Source of the DNA: Dasypus novemcinctus
Taxonomy: Eukaryota > Chordata > Mammalia > Cingulata > Dasypodidae
Assembly (NCBI RefSeq): GCF_030445035.2
Contig: NC_080677.1
Coordinates: 151,777,169-151,841,168, forward strand
DNA length: 64,000 nucleotides
Direction of reading: 5' to 3'
Below the pieces are notes generated by a model. The model was not told where the DNA came from. It was given only the letters and a program-made list of their open reading frames with translations, and ran no database searches. Both the position numbers and the translations under genes were made by a program. Positions 34,155 through 46,530 of this stretch are shown piece after piece (position 1 is the first letter of the stretch; each line of letters begins with the position of its first letter).

Positions 34155-35446
34155 GTTTGGCTTTTAATCATCATGCTACTAAATTGTTCTCAACAAGGTC
34201 TACAAAGACCTCTCTGCTCATAAATCCAATGGCTATATTTCAATCTTCATCTATCAATATCTCTTGGCCCCATCAATTTCTCCTTTCTAGGAACATTCTC
34301 TCCCTTTGTATTGGATGATACCATCCTCATCTAGTTTTCCTTCTACTTCTCCAGCTCTCCCCTTTCATTCTTCTTCCTGACTTCCTCTTCCTCTAACCAT
34401 TGCTAAACATTATTGTTAATTAGTTGTTCCTGTTCTCTTCAGCTCTTAATTTCCTGTTTCCACCCTCCAATGGCTTCAATTGCCATTTATATGTTAATGG
34501 CATCCTCTCTCCAGGTGAGAGTTTTCTGTAGATCCATTTAGCCAATTACCAGCTGGACTTCTTCATTTGGATATTTCACAAGCATATCAAATGCAACACC
34601 ACAAAAACCCAATTCATAATCTGTCCTCCCCCCATTCTTTCCTGACTACTCCCCACCATGACCACTGCCTCCTCTGTTCCAAATCTCAGTGAATGATCAT
34701 TCTGCTCACCTGGCTACCTGAGCCAGAAACCCAGCATCCTCCTTGACTACTCCACCTCCCTGACCCTCATATTCAACCAATAACTGACTCCTGTAGATGC
34801 TTCCTCTTCAATGTGTCAGAAGCCTGATCATTCCTATGTCTATGTGTCCACAGTAACTGCCCTGGTCCAGGCCACCATCTTTTTATGCTTCTTGCAATCC
34901 TCATGCCAAGTCTCAACCGGCTTCCATTGATTCTCTATGTGACACCTTCATACAGGTTGATTACTTTACTCTTGTGTCTTCAATGGTTTTTCTTTTCACC
35001 CAGAAAATAAAGTCCAAACTCCTTATAATGACTCACAAGATCTGGGGATGATCTTACCACTGTCCATCTCTTTGGTTACTTTACTTATTTTCTTCTCCCT
35101 ATTCCCTAACTTGCCCTCTAGGTCAGCCAGCTTAAAGTTGTTCCTTTAACAACACACTCTTTCTCACCTCCTCACCTTTGCATGACTAGTTCCTTCTCTC
35201 TAGAAAGTACTCCCCAGTAAAACTATCATTTTTTGCTGAATTCTTCTACTTCTTCAGATTTTAGTAAGGATAGTTCATCTTCCAGAATATTTCCCTGAGG
35301 CTAGGAGAGTATTCTGCTTTTTTCTATCTTGTGACCACTGAATTACAGTTGCCTGCTATTCTCTCCTGTACTTGTAATTTTTCTGTCTACTGTGTAGTCT
35401 ACTGTCTGAAGCATCATAGCCTCTCAGTAAATATTTAATGAATTGA
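34155..35446 (+). mobile_element. L2 LINE, long 3' remnant
   Basis: Nearly 1.3 kb of sense L2 with landmarks in consensus order: 'tggcttcaattgccatttat' near 34470, 'cagctggacttcttcatttg' near 34551, 'cctgagccagaaacccagca' near 34718, 'gtccaggccaccatcttttt' near 34866, 'aataaagtccaaactcctta' near 35005 and the terminal 'ctcagtaaatatttaatgaa' near 35423. It covers the last part of the reverse-transcriptase ORF and the 3' region. Frameshifts and stops break the frame throughout, so it is dead. Confidence 0.85.
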
Positions 35447-36307
35447 CTATGAGATGGGTAGAGACTGGAAGGGGAGATTTAATAGAATGGCTTGGCATTT
35501 CCCGCCTTGCAAAATCTTAAAAAGGTTTTGGTCTTAAGGAAATGAAGCAGTGAGTGAACTTTGTCTTTGCCATGAACTGGATGGGATGAAATGAGTTTTA
35601 GTAATTCAAGATGCAGAATCACAGATTATATTTTAAAGAAATACACTTTCATTGCTTTCAAGTACCAAAGGGAAGAAAGTTAATGAAATTAAAAATAAGG
35701 ATTTTATAATTTATCAATTAGAATCAAGTAGGTGTACCTGCAGTGCAAAAATAAATGCCTTTACTCAAAGATTTCCTGAATCTTGTCTATTGACTTGATC
35801 AGTTGACCAGTAAATACTTCTACAGATTGTGTGAAGATAAACTTTAGTCTAACATTTTATGGCAAATAAATGAATAATCTAGAATACTAAAGCTCAGATG
35901 GAGTTTAAACATCATCTAAATTAAGTCCCTCACTTTGTAGTTGAGTAGGGACGTTTTGCTTATTTAACAAAATACTTATAAAGATATGCATATATTTAAT
36001 CAACAAATATTTCTTGATTACTTATTATCCAAGGTATTGTGTTGAGTGGTTAATCACTTATGCTATCTATGTAATGACCCTTGCGTCAGTTTACCATCTA
36101 CTTGGGGAGTGTGACAAGTTTACATAAACAGACAACTAACTCTACAAGGCAGGGTAAGTACCAAATGGATGTTAGAGATAAGAGCTTGTGGGGAGGGAGG
36201 GAAGGGAGCAGTTACTTTGGGCTGGGCTTCTCAGGAAAAGGCTTTCTGGAGATATTTGGTCATGATTAGGAGTCTAGGGAAGAGATATATATTAATTGAG
36301 TGACTCT
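35447..36307. other. Mostly unique noncoding DNA
   Basis: No gene. The stretch 36000-36250 has phrases resembling an old dispersed repeat ('caacaaatatttcttgatta', 'aggaaaaggctttctggaga') of uncertain family. AT-rich. Confidence 0.45.
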
Positions 36308-36762
36308 TGTGGTGATTTGAAACTGTATGTACCCCAGAGAAACATGTTCTTAAATCTAATTCATTCCTGTGAGTGAAAACCAGTTGAAAAACCAGTGTAT
36401 AACCTTTTGTTGAGGTTACTTTAGTAAAGGTGTGTCCCACCTCAATCAGGGTGGTTATTAATCCTATTACTGGAGCCTTTCATGAAATTCAGATGGAGAA
36501 AAAAGCCACAGGAAGCAAGAATCTGAAAAGGAACCTGGAAGAGAAGGAAGAGACCAGGAGAAGCCACCATGTGCCTTGCCTTGTGACAAAGGAGCCGGGG
36601 ATCATTGGCAGCCAGTCCAAAATGGCACAGTCCATCGGGAGAAAACATCACCTTGATGATGCCTTGATTTGGATATTTTCTCTGCTTCAAAACAGTGAGT
36701 GAATAAATTCCTATCATTTAAATTGAACCATTCCATGCTATTTGCTTTGAGCAACCTGGGAA
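36308..36762 (+). mobile_element. MaLR-type solo LTR, family 2, copy 4
   Basis: Starts TGTGGTGATTTGAAACTG and carries 'accccagagaaacatgttct', a close match to 3450 and to the complement of 8609. The poly(A)-type motif 'gaataaattcc' lies near 36700. It ends near 'gctttgagcaacctgggaat'; the exact right edge and target duplication are unclear. The overlapping 90-codon frames on both strands lie within the LTR. Confidence 0.75.
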
Positions 36763-38202
36763 TCTTCCTTGGAAGAAAGAAGCTCGGTTTGAAAGGAAGT
36801 TACTTCTCTATTACTTGAAAATTATTTTAAGATTTCATTGAATAGGATGTCAGCACTAGAATCAACCCTCCTTCACCTTATCTGTTTTCCCTGAACACCA
36901 GGTAAATGATCACATTTTCCCAGGAGGGGCTGGAGTAATGCTGAGATAGAATTCAGGTGTGACATCATGTGACAGGGAAAGGACTTGATGGGCAAGAAGG
37001 TTCAGAAAGCACAAAATGAGGTTTCCCAGGATGAATTCTTTGTGGAAAGCTTCACTCTGTCAAGGTATGTAGCAGGCAGTCATTAAGATGCTAAGAGAGT
37101 AAATCGTTCTTCAGCTTATAACAGAACAGAAAAACTTTAATTACATTTCTCATTTTCCTTATTAACCCCGGGTCTTTTTTTCTTAAGTTGAGTGTTTGGA
37201 TCCTCTGACATGCTAGCACTTTCTTTTTGGCTGTTGACCTTTACTCTCTCACTTTCTTCTCATCAGTTAGTTAGAGCTAGAAAAATATTCTCAAGGAAAA
37301 CAATTTACAGAATGTCCATCAAATCATAGATTCAATTTAGAAGGATATGTGTCCAGACTTTTCTGCTGGTTTTGCTTCCCTGAAAGACTTGCTGCAGGTC
37401 TATACAATTTGGGGATTGTATTTCTCCCCAGGCTGCTTCTGACTATGATACAATTAAATGGCATAGGATTGAGAGAGAGAGAGAGAGAATGTTGTGAATG
37501 TTTCCAAGATCATAACCTTGATCATAAAAGCTATAATAAATACCAGAGAGTTTATCTGTAGATCTGAAGATAGCGGTAACCCTTTAGGGAAATCAAGATT
37601 TTAATTATTGACCTCTTCTTAGACATGCTTAGTGGATTTCTCAAGCTCGGCTATCATATCCCAATTTTGTGCCCTTATATCCACTGTTTCTCCTCTAAGA
37701 TCTCCACCATCTTGTGAATCATCTCCTGCTGGTAAATGTTGGAGGAATGCTGGAGTTCAAAATGGAACTTGACTTATTTTAATGACTGATAAGCTATATT
37801 AATCAGCCAACTTATCCTTTTCCATCTTCTCATTTTTTAAAATTGAACTGAGAATTGTTTGGAATAGCCCCAGCCTGAGAGTGAGGCCAGATCTAAACAT
37901 ATTTACAGAAAAGGGTTGAAGTCTGCCCTGGTAGGTGATTCTTACCTGTCAGCTCTTTGATATTGCTGCGGCTGTCAAAATAATTTGTTTTCCAGGCTCT
38001 GACTCATCAAACTCCTCTCTAGAAGTGGTAGTTAATCTTTAATTAGTAGTGATGGGAAAACAAAAATGTGAAAAACATGATAAGTTATTATAAAATGTGG
38101 TGCTTATTCATATATATCTAATTGTGTTTTAAATGGCATTTGTGTTTTAGGCTTAGAATGCATCATGTCAAAGAAGAAATAGCCACATCCTGTAGAATTG
38201 GT
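36763..38202. other. Unique noncoding DNA
   Basis: No gene is supported. A short GA run lies at 37471-37489. The stretch 37900-38080 carries a consensus AP-1 site TGACTCA at 38000-38006 and several TAAT-core motifs within a G+C-balanced, repeat-free patch. Confidence 0.5.
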
Positions 38203-38871
38203 TGTATTTGTCAGCCAAAGGGGTGCTGATGCAAAGTACCAGAATTCTGTTGGCTTTTATAAAGGGTATTTATTTGGAGTTGAAGCTTACAGTTACCAGG
38301 CCTTAAAGAGTCCAACTCAAGGTACCATGAGAGGTTCTTTCTCACCCAGAGTCTGTTGCCACGTGTTGACATAAGATGGCAGGCGATGCCTGTAAGGGTT
38401 TGACCTTCTTTCTTCCTCTTAAGGCTCCATGGTCCCAACTTCTTCTGATCTCAGCCGTAGGTGGGCATAAGGCTTGTCACTCTTCCTGGGGCTCATTTCT
38501 TTGGGGCTCAGCTGCTCTGCTCTCTCTGCAAGGTCAGCTGTAGACTATCAGTCTCATCTCTCTTCCTGGGGCCATGTCTATGAAGCACGCTCTCTTCCTG
38601 GGTATGTGCTTCTCCGTGTATTTACTCCTCTTTTCCCCTACTTTGATTGAGCATCTGTTTATATAGCCCAAAGCTGTAGGCTAGCTGTAGGTGGGGACTC
38701 AAACTAAGGTGTCCCAATGACATGGTCAAATAAAAGCCCTAATCTTTATTTAATAAAGTAAAAGTAAAACCTCTGTGTCTAATACAATCTAATATACCCA
38801 GAGGAACAGACCAGTTTACAAATAATTCATTATTTATTTTTGGAATTCATAAACAATACCAAACTGCCACA
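38203..38871 (-). mobile_element. MaLR-like solo LTR, family 1, copy D
   Basis: Termini TG at 38203 and CA at 38871. Flanks are TTGGT at 38198-38202 and TTGGT at 38872-38876, a perfect 5-base target duplication. At 669 bases it is about 100 longer than copies A-C, with extra text between about 38300 and 38620 ('cttcctggggctcatttctt', 'gggccatgtctatgaagcac'). It carries one copy of 'gcaaggtcagctgtagacta' instead of two. The complement of AAATAAAT lies near 38269. Confidence 0.9.
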
Positions 38872-41310
38872 TTGGTTTACATCGCAAGGTGGTAGTACAG
38901 TCTGAGTGGATGGGGAATAATGACATTATGGTTTTGGAGCTGGGGCGAGGTCCCATTTGGGTGAGATTTTAAGGAATGTTGTTGGGAACATTTGCAAGAG
39001 ACTCACCTGTCTTTGGAACACTCCTTGTGCTGTCAAATTGACCTTTTCTGATTGTTCTTATTCTCTCCCCATTGGGATCATTTGTGAATGTCCTATTAGA
39101 TTGTGATTGTTGAGAACTCTCTCATTCTTCAAAGCAAGCAAGCTTCTGGCCCAGATTTCCCACCATCTTTTTCTCTAATCTCTTTGACAATCTAATCTAA
39201 AAAATCAGATCACTTTTTTGACCTTTTGTATTCTTTGATGATGAGATTCTTTCATTGCATAGTGTCTTCCCTCCCGGGGCCATTCTTGTTGGGCTTAATT
39301 AGGCATAAAGAAATTGTCACTTGATCTGCTTTTCCAGAAATGCTGATGGGTTTTGGTGAGTTCTTGATGCCCATTTGACCAGAAACATTTGCTCCTGAAG
39401 CCTTCAGGGCTATGGGACTCCATGTCTCTCTCCAAAGACAATGCGCCCATCTGGGGTTTGACCCTGCAACCCTGACATCATTAACATTGTTTATGAAACG
39501 ACTCAGCTAACAGAGTCACAGCGTTGGTGATGTCGTTATGCTAGTTCAACTGCCCCAGAGAGGAAATAATTTCCGCTCAATTGCTTGTGATTCTCTGTCC
39601 AGCAAAAAGGATTATGGTGCCTATCGGGGTCATTGCCCTGCCTAGTAGGTCATCTGTGACATTATAACTTTTTAGCTGGTTTCACACCTGGTCTACAGGC
39701 ACTGGATGAATAAGATCAGGAAGTTTTCTGAACAGTATAACTTCATCTGCATTTGGATTGGTTAATACATTCATTATTAGGACTGAATTCCTTTTACTTT
39801 TTATGGATCAAGAATATGCCTTTTAATTGTATTAACTCTTAAATGTTTTATTTGGGTCTTACATCAAAGATGAGAATGTGCATATCTTGTTATATTTGGT
39901 GCAATTTAATTTCTTTGTATAACAGCCTTCCTTAACCAGACCATTCATAGAATTTTGTTTAAAAATTTTATTTTTAGTGCTGTTAGAAATGTGAAACAGT
40001 GGCATGTGCTTGTTTGAGAGGGTGAGCTGCATGTCTCCCTCTTATCCCGGGGAGGGCTTTCTACCCAAGGCCCAAATGAACCTCTTCAGAATGGACACCC
40101 ATGATGTAAGAGCAGAAACAGTCTCTGTTTCAATGTCATGGTAGAAGAGCACAGAGTGATCCTTAAGAGCCTGATGCAGGTACTTCAGCACAATTAAAAT
40201 GCTTGAGCTCTGGCACCTATAAAATATGGCTTTAGGAGAGGACAGTTTCCTACAGGGCCTCCCTCACTTTTCAAGGACAACGAGTGGCATCCACTTGGCT
40301 CCAGCTGGAAGCCACTTCTGCAAGAAACTTTGGGTCTTCCGACCTGGGTTCCTTGCTTCCCCTCATCTTTGGAAGGGTCCGTGTGCTCAGTGATAAATTG
40401 TCCCCTAACTTCTTAAACATAATCCAGACACTTCACCAAGCCGGGTTGATTTTTTTCGGCTGGCCACATTCTCTTTATCTCACCCACTGATCAGAGTGGA
40501 AGCAATGTTCCCGTTTATCATATACTGTTCTGGACTGTCATTTAGAAATACTCATACACAGCTCGCCCAGTGAATATTGATAAGATACCTCTGGAACAGA
40601 GATAAAATGTGGTAAAGGAAGCATATCTTTCAAATGTGATAAAGAGCTTTAGAATAGGTGATAAAATGTGATAACAGCACAGTGCCAGGCTATTATTGAG
40701 AAGAATGGACTGTGATGTACCTGACCCCAGGGTTGGGGCAGGGAGGGTGGATATTTATTGTTTGGATCTGCTCTTTCAAAGGTTTTGGGTTTTTAGTCAG
40801 AGTTTCTGAGGAAAAAGCTCTTTGAAGGTCATGTTTGAATTAGAAGCTGTATTTATTATCTGTTTTTCCATGTTATCTATATTACAATTGCATATCGAAT
40901 GTGGAAGCCCAGCATCTCCTGAAGGTAGTAATTTTCTAATTCCACTTTCATCCTACCCTCTGGTGTAGTATTTGTCAGCTCATGTTTGCATGTGCTGCTG
41001 CTGATAAGGTAGAACCCGCTACCTGACTAACATTATTATGGTTCTCCTTCTTCTCTCGGCTAGTTTGAAATGATTATCGCCTCTGGACTCCAGTCATCTG
41101 CGAAGAGATAGCCCTGGCTTTGGTCTGTATTCAGCCCCCGCCTCACTTTGAAGTCATGGGGGCTGCAGCAATTACCAACCCTGGGACATCCCAGTCACTG
41201 TGTGAGCGGGAAAGAGAAAGGGTCTCAGGGAGAGCGGCGAGCGTGGGGTTAAAATAAAGAGGGTATGCACTGTTTTCACAACCTCAAGCTGCAGCTTGCT
41301 CACTTTTCAG
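38872..41310. other. Repeat-free noncoding DNA
   Basis: No gene is supported and no transposable element is visible in about 2.4 kb, which is long for this window. Short regulatory-type motifs are dense: 'cgactcagctaac' and 'gagtcac' near 39499-39518, the GATA cluster at 40579-40675 and a CpG-containing patch at 41210-41260. The pattern suits conserved noncoding DNA but needs alignment to other mammals. Confidence 0.5.
40579..40675. promoter_or_regulatory. Dense GATA-motif cluster
   Basis: Within 97 bases there are six GATA cores on the plus strand (40579 GATAAG, 40584 GATACC, 40601 GATAAA, 40638 GATAAAG, 40660 GATAAAA, 40670 GATAAC) and one TATC at 40624. Two of them sit in the repeated phrase GATAAAATGTG(G/A). 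GATA-family transcription factors bind WGATAR, and clustered sites are common in enhancers. Only some of these match the full WGATAR consensus. A decayed simple repeat is the alternative explanation. Confidence 0.4.
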
Positions 41311-41391
41311 ATTTCAGAGCAGACGATTAATCTCTCTCATTTGAAAGCGATGCTAATGGAGCCCTTCTACCCGGGACTTCTGCTCTCCGAG
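41311..41391 (+). other. Candidate exon-like segment
   Basis: The segment follows a pyrimidine-rich acceptor-like 'gctcacttttcag' ending at 41310 and is followed by a donor-like GAG|GTAGAG at 41391/41392. It is 81 bases, 27 codons, and open in one frame, encoding a stretch that includes MEPFYPGLLLSE. Local CpG content is raised. I recognise no protein family. It might be an alternative or noncoding-RNA exon, or chance. Confidence 0.2.
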
Positions 41392-41539
41392 GTAGAGGAG
41401 GAGGAGGCAGGAGGCCCAGAGAAGCAGCCCGGATCCGACCTCACTATGAAAACATTTTCCATATACTTAATATCTAACTTTTGGAATTTTGGACACAAGC
41501 AATAATATTGCTGAACGTAGAGAATTTTTATTGAAAGCC

Positions 41540-41700
41540 CACTGTTTGCCAAGCATCAGTTTACATTTATTCTTCAAAACAACCAATGAAGTAGATCCTG
41601 TTAAAAATCATCCTTTGACAGATGCTGAAACAGAGGCTTGCTTAAAAAAGACTAAGGAACTTGCCAGGGTCCCATGAATATATTAGAGGCGGGATTTGGC
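41540..41700 (-). mobile_element. MIR SINE remnant
   Basis: MIR complement: 'cagtttacatttattcttca' near 41557, 'gacagatgctgaaacagagg' near 41617, 'aggaacttgccagggtccca' near 41655 and 'agaggcgggatttggctgca'. Diverged. Confidence 0.7.
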
Positions 41701-42089
41701 TGCATGCATTTGTTATGTGTTTCTCTGTGCTCTTCCTCTTACGGAACGTCCTGTGTCTAGAAGAGGCCATTTCACTTCTAAACACAGCCTTCCATAGGCA
41801 TTGGAGGAAACTGAAGGACGAGTCAAAGACTTTTGAGAATCTGGGGTAAATTCATAATGAGGTCAAGCAAGTCTTCTAACCTGTATTCTATCCTTATGTC
41901 CCCTCTTCCTTGACATTGTGGTGAAGTGGTTGTCAGTTCCCTTTCGAGCTGTGGGATATTAATTCCTCATTAAAAAATCAAAACATGGTGTGAACTAAAA
42001 ATTGCTTTTGAAACATGCTTGCTTTGTTACTAATATGCCCCTTTGCCCTCCTCCATTTTTCTTACTGACCACTGGCTAGATTTAATAAT
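41701..42089. other. Unique noncoding DNA
   Basis: Nothing recognisable between the two MIR remnants. Confidence 0.5.
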
Positions 42090-42250
42090 TAATATAGAAC
42101 AGTTTCTGAGCGCTTACTGTGTGCCAGAGCACATTATCTAATTTAATTCCCATTTTACAGATGAGAAAACTGAGGCCATGAGAGGTTAAGTGACTTGCCC
42201 TAACCTGGATGTGAGAAGTCTGACTTGTAGATCTAAAACGGAGCCTGACA
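42090..42250 (-). mobile_element. MIR SINE remnant
   Basis: MIR complement: 'gagcgcttactgtgtgccag' near 42108, 'cattttacagatgagaaaac' near 42151 and 'gaggttaagtgacttgccct' near 42182. This is the best preserved MIR in the window. Confidence 0.85.
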
Positions 42251-45179
42251 TAAAGCCTCTGCTCTCTGATGCTGGGCTGTGGAAGCAAACAGAGACCATT
42301 CCTCTACTTTGTCAGGGTGATTTGTGGATATGCAATATATGGTCATAATGCTCAAAATCAGCATATGCCTTTTCTTCTGAGAACTGTTTTCTCTAATATA
42401 TTTTCCTTTCCCTTACAATTGTATATACCCAGAAGAATAGTAAAATTTTCAAAATCTGAAAGATTTTGAGATTAAAAAAATTCCTGTTTCTTTGAATTAA
42501 GCTGTAACTAAAATACTTCTAGAATTTCTAGTTTGTAGAAGAAAACAGAGCCACGGTTCTAGTAATGAAGGTATGTCTTGGCATTCGTGGGGGGGGATAA
42601 GCCAACTCTACACAAAGACTGAAGTTGTGTGGCGCTACCATTTGGCACAACCAATGAGTTCTGTAGTTTCCAGATCTGTCCATGTTCAGATGTGCTTGGC
42701 ATAACTTTTAGCTACCTCAGGAGGTTTCCAGAGTATGCTTAGGTGGACAGGAGGGATATTAGTTCCTGCCTTCCCATTCTTTCTTAGAAGCATCATAGCA
42801 GGGGTAAAAAATGAAGCAAAGCAAGAAAGGATTGTATTCCTTCCAAAATACACAAATATTACCATCTTTGGTCCCAACATACCAACCCTATCTTGCTCAA
42901 TGATCCAAGAGAGCTCATGGAATATAGAAAGCCCACTGAGAGAAAAATATCTTCAAAGAAAACCCAGTTCTCAGGAGAATGTTAAAGGGTGAAGAGTGAG
43001 GCAGAAAAAAATCCTTGAATTTTTATTTTCCTTTTGGATTCTATTTCTCTTCCCTAAAGGTTAAATGGAATGCTATCTTCTTTTGTGTTTCTTCTCATGT
43101 ATTGTAGTTATTTATTTTTCATTTGCTTTTGATTTGCAGGGTTTCCAAATATTAGAGATTTTAGAAATGCAAAGAATTTGTCATTAATGGTTATCATTTG
43201 TTTTTTTTAATTTTCAAAGATATCCATATCATTACGATTTACATGTTTTCTTCTATTCACTCATTTCTACATTAATGACAATTTAATTTCATAATTTGAA
43301 TTTTCTCTGATCCTCACTACTGAATGGGTTACTTTAATATAAAATGGAATTAATTATTTCTTCTCCACACGAAAACATTCTTTTTTCCCCTTGGAGCTAT
43401 CACTTTTACTTAAAAAGATAAGATTATTGGAAACTGATTGAAATTCTATAAACCTGCCTGTAATAAGAAATACTGAAATGTAGTGAAGAGTAGAAACTTC
43501 TATTTGTGATTGAAATCAAAACACTGATCATGTATTTTCCTATCTTTGAAAATAATTTTTTTAAAAAGGCAAAACAAAAAATAAAAAACTGGCCCCTCTT
43601 TGTCTCTTCTCCTCACTGGAAGCTATTTAGTCACTTAGGCTCATAACACTTACAGAGCTGAAAAAAAATAGAAAATACTAACAGAATATAGCTATTAAAA
43701 AATTTTACAGAGATCTGCAGAATCTGTTAACCTAAATTAACATAGGTTTTCATGATACTGAAACAGAAACTTTTCTAGATTTTGATTTGAATATTTTTAA
43801 ATACCTTCACAATTTTCAGCTGTGGAGAAAAGTCATTTCGTTTTTTGTAGTTTCTATAATGATCTGTTACAGACTTAGGAAATGTGTTAGAGTGTATTAA
43901 TGGTCAAATGAGTCAATTCAAACAGGTTTTGGGTGAAATTCTGCTCAAATTACTGTAAGGCAAGGTGGAATGGAAAACAGGTTCCGTGATTAAATGTTTA
44001 CATCAAGAGCTAAATCCAACCATTTAAAAGATCGGATTGATGAGTACAGCAAATGACAATCATTTTAAAGAGAAAACTAAAGGCCCCTGCATACTTCAGT
44101 GTTGCACTGGGAGAGAGTCCAGATGACTTCTTGATCTTTTAAGATTTTACAATTTAATTTGGCATGTCCTTAATTATAATTATAGTCCTTAATTATGCAA
44201 ATTTATTTCCTTTGGCCTTCTCGGTTGTCACTACCCATCCTTCATTCCCTCCTATTGTAATTCCCATTATTCCACCTTTTTGCGACATAGTGTTGGTTAA
44301 AGGAGGAAAAATTGAGAGACTCCCAGCTAGTCTTAGTTGTTAGGTGATTTTCAGGTCTTTCCTTCCAGCCATCCTTGGCAACCCCTCTCCCTGGTCTGCG
44401 TATAATCAGTAGACTTTGTAACATGGGAGAGATTTTGTTCCCAGAAAGAATTTTTTTGACTAGAAATATTATAGAGGTAATTTCTTTTTAACACTCGGCT
44501 GATTTTCTGTTCCACTAAGATCAGAAGATGACCTGGAGAATTTTTGAGAGTCTATTTGTAGTCACTATTAATTGTAAAATCGGTAATATTCCTTTACTTA
44601 GTAATATATACTAAGTACTCCATTTGAAAGCACTCCATTTTCCTTTGGATAATGGGAAAAGAGAAAACAACCTCCATTTTGACATGTACACCTGGATGAA
44701 AGTATTCTAAACCACATCTCATCTCCTCTTTAGCCTAATATTTCCTACCTCTTCCTTACTCTAACCATGAAGCTTTTGCAAATGATTTTTTTCAAGTTCA
44801 TATCTTTTCACAGAGAAAGTGGTGAATAGAGAAGATGAATAACTGGTAAAAGTGATAGTAAAAATAGGAAAAGTAATGGAATAGTCAGTTATGGTAATAA
44901 AAATTATTAATGATTTTAATATTTTCATTAGATGTTTAGTAATTTCATTCAACAACCATTTATAAAGCACTTAGCATTTCTAATGGGGTGCTGAGTGGCA
45001 AATACAAAGAAAAAGTGAAATGTGGTCTCTGCCTTTGGAGCTTGTAGAAATAACAGTATAGAAGGTAGAATCTGATCCAAAGGTATCAGACAAAGAGACA
45101 GAAATGTAATGGGAGCTGAGAGGAGAGGGAAATTATTTTCAGTAGAGAAAAATTGAATCATTCATTAAAGGAATGAAGT
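42251..45179. other. AT-rich unique noncoding DNA
   Basis: No gene or clear repeat in 2.9 kb apart from weak phrases of an old dispersed repeat near 44950-45170. Homopolymer T and A tracts are frequent (for example 43201-43210). A G tract of eight lies near 42590. Stops are dense in all frames. Confidence 0.5.
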
Positions 45180-45665
45180 TTGAGCTGAAATTTGACAGAT
45201 TGTCTGGTGGGCATTTATTGTATTCTTTCCCAGTAACCATTTTCTGGGGGATCTAGCCTTTGCCCACTTGTGTTCCTTGCAGTCTGGGTGGCCTTCCACC
45301 TCCTGTTCCAGGGACAGATCATGTAACCCAAGCCTGAGCCACGCAGTGCTCTGCATCCTCTTGACTGTAATTGGTTACAGGGTAACACTTCATTTAGAAT
45401 GATCCCATCAGAGTGAATACAGGAGTTTTCTGGGAGTTATAGCAAAATCTCTACCTTCCCACTGGGTAGGGGATTGTGAAGATACGAGGCTGAAGCTGTT
45501 GCTGCATTTAAAGTTGGAAGGAAAGAAACTGGATCTGAGGACACTGAGCAAGCTCCTGCATCAAACTTCATCCAAAGGCGGAACTATATCTGGACTTTTT
45601 AATTATATGAGCCAATAAATTCCCTTTTTCTTTTGAAAGTGTGAGATGAATTTTTTGTCTTCTAC
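45180..45665 (+). repeat. Possible old repeat with poly(A) signal
   Basis: Phrases such as 'ccagggacagatcatgtaac' near 45309, 'gactgtaattggttacaggg' near 45363 and 'gagccaataaattccctttt' near 45609 follow the order of an old mammalian dispersed repeat that ends in an AATAAA motif. I cannot name the family with confidence, and LTR or nonautonomous element are both possible. The segment at 24391-24760 may be its antisense relative. Confidence 0.45.
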
Positions 45666-46522
45666 AACCGAAAAATCCTCACTAGTCCATTCTGGTAGGA
45701 TTTGGACAGAAAGTAATGGCGTAAGAACCAATGAATCTAAGCAAACTAAAAGCAAAAGTGCTAACTGTAGAAAATGCAGAGCTTGTTGAAGAAAAGGTGG
45801 ATAGTGCAATTTAGTGGGATTGTATTGAACATTAAGGAGGAAAAAAGTCTAGAAATTTGGTTTGGATTCAGTCATGGAAGGTTTTGAATGTAGGTAAGAA
45901 TTTTCATTTGGGAGAAAAGTGGAATAGTCTGAGTGGAGTTAAAATAGCTGACTTCACGGAGAATATTGAATGGATTTAATAAGGCAACACTTGGAGTGGG
46001 CAGTGTAGTTAGGCATTTGTAATAAGACATGGAAAGCTAATAAGGTAAATATTGTGACCATTCTGCAGAACCAGGATGGGTTCCCACCCCAAATTTGGTT
46101 TAGATATTCAGACTGATGATGCCACACACACATCAGGAGTAGATGAAGTTTATTAGTCACATCATGAGACTTTCTGGGGACATCAGAGTGGCTCCCAAGG
46201 AGATCCAAAAATGTCTTGCGAGAGCAGAGGAAGGAGACTGGTTTGGGATTTTTATGGAGGCTAAGGGGTCATACCAGGGAAAGGCTTCTTGTTGTGGTTT
46301 GAGCTTCCCACTGGTACCAAAGGAGAAGCACCTGAGCTTTCTTTTCAGCTTTCCCAGATGTGGAGCAGAAGGGGAAGAAGGAGTAAGGCTTAAAAGATGT
46401 CAATGATTTATACACATGAAAGATGTTAGAGTGGGAAATTTTGTGTTGTACATATATTACCATAATAAGGATAAGAAAAAGATTGTCAAGCAAAGCAGAG
46501 CACCAAAGAAGGAGTGATATAG
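45666..46522. other. Unique noncoding DNA
   Basis: No gene is supported. It ends at the target site of the third DAS-like SINE. Confidence 0.5.
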
Positions 46523-46530
46523 GCATTTTC

